DNA of 64,000 bases from DATJSJ01 sp035504175 (GTDB taxonomy: Bacteria; Pseudomonadota; Alphaproteobacteria; Acetobacterales; Acetobacteraceae): the NCBI GenBank assembly GCA_035504175.1, contig DATJSJ010000120.1, forward strand, positions 62,001 to 126,000, given 5' to 3'. Positions within the stretch are counted from its first letter, which is position 1, and each line of letters begins with the position of its first letter. Of the stretch, positions 17,579 to 26,100 are shown one piece after another. Both the position numbers and the translations under genes were made by a program. The notes under the pieces are model-generated. The model did no database searches. It was given only the letters and a program-made list of their open reading frames with translations, and was not told where the DNA came from.

Positions 17579-17667
17579 GCCGCCGGACCGGGCCGCACGT
17601 CCCGGGCGTCGGGACGTTGCCGCGCAGACAAAACCCGCCGCGCCGCGCTGTCCAGGCAGGATCGGCT

Positions 17668-18861
17668 TCAGTCGCCGGCGCGCGCCGCGAGCCCGCGGGC
17701 GAGATCGTCCTCGAGGTCGCGCGGGTCCTCGAGCCCGACCGAGAGCCGGATGACGCCGTCGGTGATGCCGAGCCGCGCCCGCTCCTCGGCGCCGATCCGC
17801 ATGTGGGTGGTGGTGGCCGGATGCGTCACCAGCGACTTGCTGTCGCCGAGATTGTTGGACACGGCGATCAGCCGCAGCGCGTTCATCAGCCGGAATGCCG
17901 CCGGCTTGCCGCCGGCGACCTCGAACGTGACCATGGTGCCGCCCGCCGCCATCTGCGCCATGGCGAGCGCCTGCTGCGGATGGTCGGCGCGGCTCGGATA
18001 CCAGACCCGGGCGACGCCGGACTGCGCGGCGAGAAACCCGGCCAGCGTCTCCGCCCCCCGGCAGGCCGCGTCCAGCCGCAGCGCCAGCGTCTCCAGCCCC
18101 TTCAGCAGCAGCCAGGCATTGAACGGCGAGATGCTCGGGCCGGTGTTGCGGATATACGGCTGCAGCACCTCCTCGATCCAGGCGCGACGGCCGAGCACGG
18201 CGCCGCCCAGCACGCGGCCCTGCCCGTCGATGTGCTTGGTGCAGGAATAGACGACGACATCGGCGCCGAATGCGAGCGGCCGCTGCAGCAGCGGCGTCGC
18301 AAACACATTGTCGACGACGACGATCGCGCCGGCGGCATGCGCGAGCTCCGCGATCAGGCGCAGATCGACGATCTCCAGCATCGGATTGGACGGCGTCTCC
18401 AGCAGCACGAGCGCGGCGGGCTTCGCCAGGGCCGCGCGCCAGGCGGCGGGATCGGCGCCGTCGACGAATTCGGTCTCGATGCCGAAGCGCGGCAGCAGCG
18501 TCGAGACGATCCAGTGGCAGGAGCCGAACAGCGCGCGTGCGGCGACGACGCGGTCGCCGGTGCGCAGGTGGCACATCAACGCCGCATGGACTGCGGCCAT
18601 GCCGGTCGCGGTGGCGCGGCAGGCCTCGGCGTCCTCGATCTCCGCCAGCCGGGCCTCGAGCATCGCGACGGTCGGATTGCCGAAGCGCGAGTACTGGTAG
18701 TGGCGGATGGTGTTGTTGAACGTCGCCTCGGCCTGCTCGGCGCTGTCATAGACGAAGCCGGAGGTGAGGAAGAGCGCCTCGGCGGTCTCGCCGAACTGGG
18801 TTCGCGTGACGCCGCCATGGATCAGGCGGGTGGCGGGGCGGTATTCGCTGGTATCGGTCAT
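17668..18861 (-). CDS. metZ: O-succinylhomoserine sulfhydrylase
   Basis: A 397-residue PLP enzyme of the Cys/Met metabolism family that makes homocysteine from O-succinylhomoserine and sulfide. Features: HYQYSRFGNPT at 54-64, the PLP-ring stacking GSCHW segment, DNVFATP and the PLP lysine Lys209 in YSCTKHIDGQG. The pattern around KHIDGQGRVLGG and the succinyl-type length match MetZ rather than a cystathionine lyase. A GAAGGG ribosome site precedes the ATG by six bases. Upstream lie a SAM-II riboswitch and a good promoter, so the enzyme is expected to be shut down when SAM is abundant. Confidence 0.93.
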   Translation of the reverse strand: MTDTSEYRPATRLIHGGVTRTQFGETAEALFLTSGFVYDSAEQAEATFNNTIRHYQYSRFGNPTVAMLEARLAEIEDAEACRATATGMAAVHAALMCHLRTGDRVVAARALFGSCHWIVSTLLPRFGIETEFVDGADPAAWRAALAKPAALVLLETPSNPMLEIVDLRLIAELAHAAGAIVVVDNVFATPLLQRPLAFGADVVVYSCTKHIDGQGRVLGGAVLGRRAWIEEVLQPYIRNTGPSISPFNAWLLLKGLETLALRLDAACRGAETLAGFLAAQSGVARVWYPSRADHPQQALAMAQMAAGGTMVTFEVAGGKPAAFRLMNALRLIAVSNNLGDSKSLVTHPATTTHMRIGAEERARLGITDGVIRLSVGLEDPRDLEDDLARGLAARAGD

Positions 18862-18925
18862 GGCGGGCCCTTCGCGTCTTGGCCCGGCCGTACGGAGATC
18901 CGCGGGGGCGATGCGCCACCCGTGG

Positions 18926-18980
18926 CCTCTTTAGCGCGCTTGTTTAACCTCGCCGCAAGCCGGCCGGACAAATCGCGAGG
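18926..18980 (-). ncRNA. SAM-II riboswitch in the metZ leader
   Basis: On the minus strand the leader reads CCTCGC GATTTGT ... GCTTGC GGCGAGG TTAAAC AAGC ... GCTAAAGAGG. P1 is CCUCGC with GCGAGG. The P1 loop GCUUG pairs with CAAGC just after P1, giving the SAM-II pseudoknot, and the conserved GAUUUG, GUUAAA and GCUAAAG stretches are all in place. SAM-II elements sit before metA, metZ and related genes in alphaproteobacteria and lower expression when SAM binds. The distance to the metZ ATG is about 65 bases, so control is not by simple overlap of the 3' end with the ribosome site. Confidence 0.9.
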
Positions 18981-19010
18981 GGCGGGCGCGAACGGCTCCC
19001 GGCCGCCGGC

Positions 19011-19040
19011 AAACTACGGGCGGACGCGTTGCGCCGTCAA
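19011..19040 (-). promoter_or_regulatory. Housekeeping promoter for metZ
   Basis: On the minus strand, TTGACG (19040-19035), an 18-base spacer and TAGTTT (19016-19011). Transcription would start near 19004, about 24 bases before the riboswitch P1, which is a sensible place. Confidence 0.55.
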
Positions 19041-19067
19041 TGTGCCGCGGCTATAAGCGGCGCCCGC

Positions 19068-19141
19068 GCGGGTGTAGTTCAATGGTAGAACGGCAGCTTC
19101 CCAAGCTGCATACGAGGGTTCGATTCCCTTCACCCGCTCCA
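19068..19141 (+). tRNA. tRNA-Gly (anticodon CCC)
   Basis: A full cloverleaf: acceptor GCGGGTG with CACCCGC, D arm GTTCAATGGTAGAAC, anticodon stem GCAGC/GCTGC around loop TTCCCAA (anticodon CCC, reading GGG), T arm GAGGGTTCGATTCCCTT, discriminator T and an encoded CCA end. It is divergent from metZ. Confidence 0.97.
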
Positions 19142-19275
19142 GCCGCGATCCGGCCCGTCGGCCATTCGGTCCTGACCGGCTTGCGCAGGCGGCAGATGCT
19201 CCATGCGGCGGCCGCCCTGAAACAGAAAACGCCAGCGCCGGCCCCATGCGGAGCTGACACTGGCGTTGGCGATGC

Positions 19276-19304
19276 GATCGGGGAACGCGGACCGTTCCCC
19301 GATC
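19276..19304. terminator. 12-bp hairpin between tRNA-Gly and the next gene
   Basis: Bases 19276-19287 pair perfectly with 19293-19304, loop CGGAC. It sits 10 bases after the stop of the minus-strand gene at 19314 and 135 after the tRNA, so it may end transcripts from both sides. No T-run on either strand. Confidence 0.5.
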
Positions 19305-19313
19305 ATCCGCCAG

Positions 19314-19598
19314 TCAGATGCGCGGCGTGTAGTTGGCCGAGAACGGCTTCTCCTGAATTTGCGCAAACGCCGTCGCGGGCGGCTGCGTCGGATGCGCCAG
19401 CGCATAGGGCACGTACTGCGCGTGTGCCGGGTTCACGCCGGCCAGCGCCTGCGCCTGGGTCGCCGGGTCATAGGCATAGCCAGGATCGGCGCTGGTGGTG
19501 ATCGGCGGCTGATACATCGAATGCGCGGGGCTGGCGGCGAGCGCGACATTCGTTCCAACCGCCAGCGCAGCGGCGGCGGCGAGCAAAACGGTCTTCAT
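19314..19598 (-). CDS. Small exported protein, unknown
   Basis: A 94-residue protein beginning MKTVLLAAAAALAVGTNVALA, a clear Sec signal peptide with an ALA-A cut. The mature part, about 72 residues, is rich in Tyr, Pro and Ala, has no Cys, and contains YQPPITTSADPGYAY and a C-terminal NYTPRI. No family recognised. A good purine-rich site (CGGAGA) precedes the ATG. Likely a small periplasmic or surface protein. Confidence 0.7.
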   Translation of the reverse strand: MKTVLLAAAAALAVGTNVALAASPAHSMYQPPITTSADPGYAYDPATQAQALAGVNPAHAQYVPYALAHPTQPPATAFAQIQEKPFSANYTPRI

Positions 19599-19789
19599 CG
19601 GGTCAATCTCCGGGTCGAGCGGTCCGCCCGCAGGGGCGGCCCCGTCTCTGGGTTGGCGTCGGGATCCGGCTCAAGCCGCCCCCTTCATCCGGAGCCTAGA
19701 TGCGGACGCCACCCGAGACCCGGAACGGGCGTTCATGACATATCATTCATAACCGGCGCCGTCGGTCCGGCGCGGCCGCGCGGCTGGCG

Positions 19790-20218
19790 TCAGGAAGAGT
19801 GGTTCCAGACGTAATCCGCGCTGTACTGCGTCTGACAGGACGGGGTGTTGACCGACATCGCCAGGTGGTTGCCGACGATGCGGCCGTCCAGCCGCGCCGT
19901 CCCGATCTCCGCGTGCCAGGTGCCGTCGGGATTGATCGCCGTGTCGAAGATCAGGTCCGGCGTGTACGGGAAGGTCAGGCTGCCGTCGCCGATCTCGATG
20001 ACGCCGGGGCCGCCGGCCGGGCAGAGCGCGTTGGGCATGGCGCGGACCAGGGTCGACCGACCCTGATAGTTGCCGTCGAAAGCGCCCGAGACGCTGGCCG
20101 GCGGCACGTTGTCGCCCGGCGAAAAGGCGTTGCTGAAACCGGAACAGCCGCCGAGTGCGATCGCGAGGCCGAGCGGCGACAGCGCGGCCAGGGCGGCAAG
20201 GCGTCGGGGCGTGCGCAT
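19790..20218 (-). CDS. Putative lipoprotein, unknown
   Basis: A 142-residue exported protein. MRTPRR starts a basic N-region, followed by a hydrophobic stretch and the lipobox LGGC (Cys at about residue 25), so it is probably lipid-anchored. The mature part has beta-rich segments: FDGNYQGRSTLVRAM, GVIEIGDGSLTFPY, GTWHAEIGTARLDGRIVGNHL. This reads like a small beta-barrel or lipocalin-like domain, but I cannot assign a family. The reading frame extends upstream to 20875 without a sensible start. Confidence 0.7.
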   Translation of the reverse strand: MRTPRRLAALAALSPLGLAIALGGCSGFSNAFSPGDNVPPASVSGAFDGNYQGRSTLVRAMPNALCPAGGPGVIEIGDGSLTFPYTPDLIFDTAINPDGTWHAEIGTARLDGRIVGNHLAMSVNTPSCQTQYSADYVWNHSS

Positions 20219-20492
20219 CGGGGCTCTCCTGCAGGGCGGCCAGGCGGGACGGCAGCCCCGCCTCCATAGCCCAGCCGCGCCGGCGCTGGAATGACCGGCG
20301 CACACGGGCAGGATTATCGCGGGAACGCGACTGGCCTCACCAATCGTGGCGGTGTCTCGCGGGCAGGGAGCCGTTAACCTTCGTATCGCATCCTGAGCCA
20401 CGTCTCGCCGGGCCAATATGTCCGCGCTTTCGTCTCGATCCTTGCGGCACCGCCCGTGGCGGCAGCGGCACGGATCATCGGGAGAAGCCGAT

Positions 20493-21677
20493 ATGGCCGT
20501 TCCGCCCCCCGCTGCCCCGCTGCGCCGGCGGAAACTGCTCGCCCTCGGCGCGATGGCCGCGGCCTCCGCGATGCTGGCGCCGCGCGTCCTGCGCGCCCGG
20601 CCATCGACGTCGGTGCCGAGCACCACGCCCCGCCCGCCGTCGCCGCTGCCGAGCACCACGCCCCCCCCGCCGTCGCCGCTGCCGAGGATGCCGCGGGCAG
20701 AACGCCGCGAATGGGAGGCGTTCAAGCGCCGCTTCATCACTGCGGACGGCAGGGTGGTCGACACCGGCAACAACAACGAGTCGCACAGCGAGGGGCAGGG
20801 CTGGGGATTGCTGTTTGCCGTCAGCTTCGACGATGTCGACTGCTTCGACCGCATCCTCGCCTGGACGGGACGCAATCTGTGCGTGCGCGGCGACGCCCTG
20901 CATGCCTGGCGCTACCAGCCGGGTGCCGCCAATCCGGTCAGCGATCTCAACAATGCGACCGATGGCGACCTGTTCATCGCCGGCGCCCTGGCGCGGGCGG
21001 CGCGACGCTGGGGCCGGCCGGACCATGCCGCGACCGCCAGGGCGATCGGTGTCGATCTGTTGCGGCTGACCGTGCGCCAGGTTGCCGGCCGCACCCTGCT
21101 GCTGCCCGGGGCCGAAGGGTTCGAGCATCCCGACCGGGTGGTGATCAACCCATCCTACTATGCCTTCGTCATGCTGGACGAAGTGGCGCGGCTGGTGCCG
21201 TCACCGTTGTGGGAAGCGGTGCGCGCCGACGGGCTCGCGCTGATCCAGGAGGGCCGCTTCGGCCCGTGGATGCTGCCGCCGGACTGGCTCTCGGTGTCGC
21301 GCGCCGACGGATCGTTGGCGCCGGCCGCAAGCTGGCCGGCGCGCTTTTCCTACGACGCGATCCGCGTGCCGCTCCACCTGGCCTGGGCGCAGGTTACGCC
21401 CCCTCTTGTGCATCACGCGTTTGTGAGGTATTGGCAATGCCATGGCATGTCATGCCCGGCCTGGATCGATCTCTATTCGAGCGAGACCGCACCCTATCCG
21501 GCCTCGGCCGGCATGGATGCCATCCGTAGTCTCGCCGGCTGGACGCGACAGGCGGTGAGTGCCGCGCGTTTCCCGAGCGTTAATACGGCGTCCGACTATT
21601 ACTCCGCGTCTCTCGTCATGCTATCGCGCATCGCATGGTATGAAATCAGGGCCGATGGTGACACGATCTACAGCTAA
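20493..21677 (+). CDS. bcsZ: GH8 endoglucanase of the cellulose operon
   Basis: A 394-residue cellulase. The N-terminus has RRRKLLALGAMAAASAM, an export signal that could use Tat, then a Pro-rich linker (41-64) made of two 11-residue repeats. The GH8 domain follows: general acid Glu100 in NNNESHSEGQGWG and Asp157 in NNATDGDLF. BcsZ trims cellulose in the periplasm and is needed for normal polymer output. The ATG at 20493 has a GGGAGAAG site eight bases upstream; an earlier in-frame ATG at 20418 does not. It opens the cellulose operon; bcsP starts 19 bases after its stop. Confidence 0.92.
   Translation: MAVPPPAAPLRRRKLLALGAMAAASAMLAPRVLRARPSTSVPSTTPRPPSPLPSTTPPPPSPLPRMPRAERREWEAFKRRFITADGRVVDTGNNNESHSEGQGWGLLFAVSFDDVDCFDRILAWTGRNLCVRGDALHAWRYQPGAANPVSDLNNATDGDLFIAGALARAARRWGRPDHAATARAIGVDLLRLTVRQVAGRTLLLPGAEGFEHPDRVVINPSYYAFVMLDEVARLVPSPLWEAVRADGLALIQEGRFGPWMLPPDWLSVSRADGSLAPAASWPARFSYDAIRVPLHLAWAQVTPPLVHHAFVRYWQCHGMSCPAWIDLYSSETAPYPASAGMDAIRSLAGWTRQAVSAARFPSVNTASDYYSASLVMLSRIAWYEIRADGDTIYS
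20616..20681 (+). repeat. Two 33-bp tandem units encoding a Pro-rich linker
   Basis: Units 20616-20648 and 20649-20681 differ at one base and encode PSTTPxPPSPL twice. The second contains a run of eight C, a possible slippage site within bcsZ. Confidence 0.8.
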
Positions 21678-21695
21678 GCGGCGAGGTCGGCGGCG

Positions 21696-22277
21696 ATGAG
21701 CGACGACATCGCCAAGGCGCTGGCAGCCTTCGGCGTGCCGCCGATGCCGTATCGGGATTTCACCGCGCCGAGCCGATCCGCCGAGCCGCTCGCCGCAGCC
21801 TCCGCGTCGGCGGAGCCCCCGGCGGATTCGGCCGCCGCGCTGTTTCCGCTTCTGGGCGCGGCGGTGGCGGAGGCGGCCGAGGTCAGGCTGGCGTCGTCAC
21901 TCGCACCGGATGCGCCCGCGGCCGTCGAGCCGGTTTCCGCCGCGCCTATGCATGCCGAGCCGGCCAAGCCCCTGCCATCGCCTGTCGCCGAGCCGCGGCC
22001 ATTGGCGACCGCCGTGCTGCCGGTCGCAGCCGCGGCGTCATCGCCGCCGGGCCCCGTTGAGCGCGCGGCTCCGCCGCACCCGTTCTGGGAGACGAGCCTG
22101 GGCAGCCAGTCCTGGCCGCGGCACGCCGCCGCATCGCCGCCCGGCTTGTGGGGTCGCCAGCGCGAGGCGCCGTTGCCGGAACGGCCGCTGCCGGCAGTCT
22201 TCCGCCTCCTGGCGGGACGCGCCGACGGAGTTTCGGCCGCGCTCGCGCCGCGCGGCGAGCTGTTCCGCCGGATCTGA
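21696..22277 (+). CDS. bcsP: BcsP-like cellulose biosynthesis accessory protein
   Basis: A 193-residue protein. Its first 22 residues, DDIAKALAAFGVPPMPYRDF in the middle, match the short N-terminal motif of the BcsR/BcsP group (a helix followed by a Y-x-D/F signature). The rest is Ala/Pro-rich, probably disordered, with a conserved-looking basic end HPFWETSLGSQSW ... ELFRRI. In enterobacteria BcsR works with BcsQ at the cytoplasmic face of the synthase. The position directly before bcsQ supports the call. It could also be described as a CcpAx/BcsH substitute by position, but the N-terminus argues for BcsP. Confidence 0.65.
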   Translation: MSDDIAKALAAFGVPPMPYRDFTAPSRSAEPLAAASASAEPPADSAAALFPLLGAAVAEAAEVRLASSLAPDAPAAVEPVSAAPMHAEPAKPLPSPVAEPRPLATAVLPVAAAASSPPGPVERAAPPHPFWETSLGSQSWPRHAAASPPGLWGRQREAPLPERPLPAVFRLLAGRADGVSAALAPRGELFRRI

Positions 22278-22362
22278 CGGGCATCGTCATGCGTCACCGG
22301 CCGACCGCCACGCGAGGATGTGGCGTGGCGCGCCGCGCGAGGCGGGCGGGGGCGGTCGCGCC

Positions 22363-23169
22363 GTGCCGGTGATCACCTTCGCCTCGCCGAAGGGCGGGGT
22401 CGGCAAGACCACGCTCGCCGCCAATGTCGCGGCGGCGATCGCCGCGGCGGGCCATCGCGTCGTCGCGCTCGATCTGGACCCGCAGGCGGCACTCGGACTG
22501 CATTTCGGCCTCGGCCTGACAGAGACCGCCGCCGCCGATCCGTTCGCGAGCCTGACGCGGTCGCGCGCCACCGCAGCCGCGGTGCATCTGGTCGGACCGG
22601 GAAGGCTGTCGATGGAGGCGGCGCTCGCCTGGTCGCATTCCCTGGCCGCCGAGCCCGAGTTGCTGCGCGCGCCGCTCGCCGGATTGCTGGCCGGCGAAGG
22701 CGTGTTGGTCGTCGACACCCCGCCGGGACCGTCGCCGGGTCTGGCTGCCCTGCTGCCGCGCACCGACCTGCTGGTCACCGTGTTGCTGGCCGATGCCGCC
22801 TCGCTGGCCTTGATCCCCGCGATCGAATCCGGCCTCTGCTACGGCGCTCCCGGCCAGTCGGCGATGCGCGCCGGGCGCGCCGGCTTCGCGCTCAACCAGT
22901 GCGACAACCGCACCCGGCTCGGGCAGGCCGCGGCGCAGGCGGCGGCGCGGCATTTCGGACCGCGGCTGCTCGGCGCCGTCTATCGCGACGCGCATGTCGC
23001 GGAGGCGCTGGCAGCGCAGCGCCTGGTGCGCGAGCATGCGCCGCAGGCGCGCGCCGGTCACGACATCGCCGTGCTGGCCGGCGCGATCCTGCAGCGCCTC
23101 GGCCTCGGCGCGGTGCCGCCGGGCGCGGTGCGGCACGGCACGATGACGGTCGCCGGCGCGGCGCCATGA
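22363..23169 (+). CDS. bcsQ: BcsQ ParA/MinD-type ATPase
   Basis: A 268-residue P-loop ATPase. The deviant Walker A motif SPKGGVGKTT lies at residues 8-17, Walker A' follows in ALDLDPQAALGLHFG, and Walker B-like VVDTPPG is in the middle. BcsQ is required for cellulose secretion in E. coli and places or stabilises the synthase with BcsR. The GTG at 22363 gives an N-terminus directly before the first beta strand, as in known BcsQ; an ATG at 22318 would add 15 residues (Gly/Arg-rich) and is less likely. The stop overlaps the bcsAB start in an ATGA junction. Confidence 0.88.
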   Translation: MPVITFASPKGGVGKTTLAANVAAAIAAAGHRVVALDLDPQAALGLHFGLGLTETAAADPFASLTRSRATAAAVHLVGPGRLSMEAALAWSHSLAAEPELLRAPLAGLLAGEGVLVVDTPPGPSPGLAALLPRTDLLVTVLLADAASLALIPAIESGLCYGAPGQSAMRAGRAGFALNQCDNRTRLGQAAAQAAARHFGPRLLGAVYRDAHVAEALAAQRLVREHAPQARAGHDIAVLAGAILQRLGLGAVPPGAVRHGTMTVAGAAP

Positions 23170-26100
23170 GGGCGACACCGCTGCGCGCCGATCGCGCCCG
23201 TCCGACCCGGCCGGATCTCGTCGGGCGCGCAACGCAGGCGCTGTTGATTCTCGCCGGCGCCGCCTTGTTGCTGGCGGTCGCCTCGGTGCCGCTCGGCGCC
23301 GGACAGCAGGCGCTGCTGGCGGTCTTCTGCGCGGCGACCTTCCTGATCGCGAACCGCTTCCGCGGCCGCTTCGTCTCGGTCTGCCTGATCGTGCTCTCGC
23401 TCGGCGTGTCGCTGCGCTACATCGTCTGGCGCCTGACGCAGACACTGGAATTCGGCACCCTGCCGGAACTCGTGCTGGGTGGCACCCTGGTCGCCGCGGA
23501 GATGTACGCGGTCACCGTGCTCGTGCTCGGCTACGTGCAGACGATCTGGCCGCTGCAGCGCAAGCCGGTGCCGCTGCCGCCCGACCCCGCCGGCTGGCCC
23601 ACGGTCGACGTCTTCATCCCGACCTACAACGAGGCGCTGTCGGTGGTGCGCGCGACGGTGCTCGCGGCGACCGGGATCGACTGGCCGTCGGACAAGCTGC
23701 GCGTGCATCTGCTCGATGACGGCAAGCGCGAGGAGTTCCGCCGCTTTGCCCAGGCGGCCGGCGTCAACTACATCACCCGCCCCGACAACCGCCACGCCAA
23801 GGCCGGCAACCTCAATCACGCGCTGACCAGGACGGATGGCGAGTTCATCCTGGTGTTCGACTGCGACCACATCCCGACGCGGGCCTTCCTGCAATTCACC
23901 ATGGGCTGGCTGGTGCGCGAGAAGAAGCTCGCGATGGTGCAGACGCCGCACCATTTCTACTCGCCCGATCCGTTCCAGCGGAACCTCGCCGCCGGCACAC
24001 GCGTGCCGCCCGAGGGCAATCTGTTCTACGGCCTGATCCAGGACGGCAACGATTTCTGGAACGCGAGTTTCTTCTGCGGCTCCTGCGCGGTGATCCGGCG
24101 CGCGGCACTGGCGACGATCGGCGGCTACGCGGTCGAGACGGTGACCGAAGACGCGCACACCATGCTGAAGCTGCACCGCGCCGGCTGGGACTCCGCCTAT
24201 CTCGCGATTCCGCTCGCCGCCGGGCTCGCGACCGAGCGGCTGATCCTGCATATCGGCCAGCGCATGCGCTGGGCGCGCGGCATGATCCAGATCTTCCGCA
24301 TCGACAACCCGCTGCTCGGTCCCGGCCTGACACTGCCGCAACGCATCTGCTACCTGCAGGCCATGGGGCATTTCTTCTTCGCCGTGCCCCGCATCGTCTT
24401 CCTCACCTCGCCGCTGATGTACCTGCTGCTCGGGCAGAACATCATCGCGGCTTCACCGCTCGCAATCGTCGCCTACGCGCTGCCGCACATCTTCCATTCC
24501 GTCGCGACCAATTCCCGCCTGCAGGGCCATTGGCGGCATTCGTTCTGGAGCGAGATCTACGAGACCGTGCTGGCGTTGTTCCTGGTGCGGGTCACGATCA
24601 ACACGCTGATCTCGCCGCGGCGCGGCAAGTTCAACGTCACCGACAAGGGCGGCCTGCTCGAGAACGGCTATTTCGATCTCGGCGCGGTCTATCCGAACAT
24701 CATCCTGGCCGTGGTGCTGGTGCTCGGCATCGGCCGCGGCATCGGCCAGATCCTGCTGGTCCACAATGACGCGCTGACGTTCCAGGCGCTGCTGCTGAAC
24801 TCAATCTGGGCGCTGTTCAGCCTGCTGACCGTGATGGCGGCGCTGGCGGTCGGGCGCGAGACGCGGCAGATGCGCAACCGCGCGCGCATCCGCGCGGCCC
24901 TCTCGGTGGTGATCTACCTGCCGGACGGACGGCTCATCACCGGCACGACGCGCGATCTGTCGCAGGGCGGCGGGCGACTGCTGGCGGCCCGGCCGGAGGG
25001 GCTGGCCGACGACGCGGCGCTCGAGATCGAGTTCCAGCTCGCCGGTCAGGTGCTGCTGGTGCCGGCGCAGGCGGTGCGCTGGCAGGGTGACCGGCTGCAG
25101 GTCGAGTTCCGTCCCCGCACCATGGCCGAGGAGGCTGCGACCGTGCAGGCGGTGTTCGCCCGCGCCGATGCCTGGGCCGACTGGGCCGACTACCCGAAGG
25201 ACCGGCCGCTCGCCAGCCTGTGGCGGGTGCTGGTCAGCATCCGCGGCCTGTTCCGGCCGCGCGACCGCCTCTCCGCTGCACCGCCGCGGCCGGACCGGCA
25301 GCCGGGCGAGGCGCCGCTGCCGCCGGCGCTGCCCGAGCGCGCGGTCGGCCTGGCGCGGCGCGCCGCGGCGCTCGGGCTGGTGGCGCTGCTCGCCGGCGCC
25401 GGTGCTGCGCGAGCCTCGCAGGGCGCCGCGGCGGCCGACCCGGCCTCGCATGCGATGACGGTCCGCCCGGTGCCGACGCCGGTCGTGGAACTGCAGGACG
25501 TGCCGATGCCGCCCGCGCCGCCGACGCCGGGCGCGACCGCGCCGGCGCCCGCCGCGCCCGGCACCGCGCCGCCTGCCGCTCCACCGGCAATCGCCGCACC
25601 CGGCGCCGTGCCACCGGTGCAGACCGGGTCAGCCGCGACGGCCCCGGCGGCGGGCGAGCGGCGGGTGGTGCTGCCGTTACGCCGGCTCGGCGCCATGGGC
25701 CCGCTGACCCTGCGCGGTTCCTCGCCGCTGCAGGGCGTGCAGTTCGGCATCCGTGCCGACGAGGTGGTGACCGGCGCCGAGCTCAGCCTGAACGGGGCGA
25801 ATTCCCCGGCGCTGCTCCCGGCGTTCAGCAACGTCACCGTGACGCTGAACGAGCAGTATGTCGGCACCATTCCGGTGAACCGGGACCAGCCGCGCTACGA
25901 CCACCTGGTGATGCCGATCGATCCGGCCTTCTTCCAGGAAGACAACCGGCTGAACTTCCGCTTCACCGGCCGCTACACCGCCGGCTGCAACGACCCGCTG
26001 AGCGGGCTGCTCTGGTCGACCGTCTCCGACGGCTCGACACTGACGCTCACCTTGGCGCGGCTGCCGCCGCAGCGCGACCTTTCGCGTCTGCCGCTGCCGT

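Noticed and set aside
19790..20875. 361-residue version of the lipoprotein
   Set aside because: The first 219 residues are antisense to bcsZ and lack sense; ATG 20218 gives a proper lipoprotein signal.
22320..23165. Extension of the BcsAB frame upstream of ATG 23166
   Set aside because: It overlaps bcsQ in another frame and is Arg-rich; the ATGA overlap with the bcsQ stop marks the true start.
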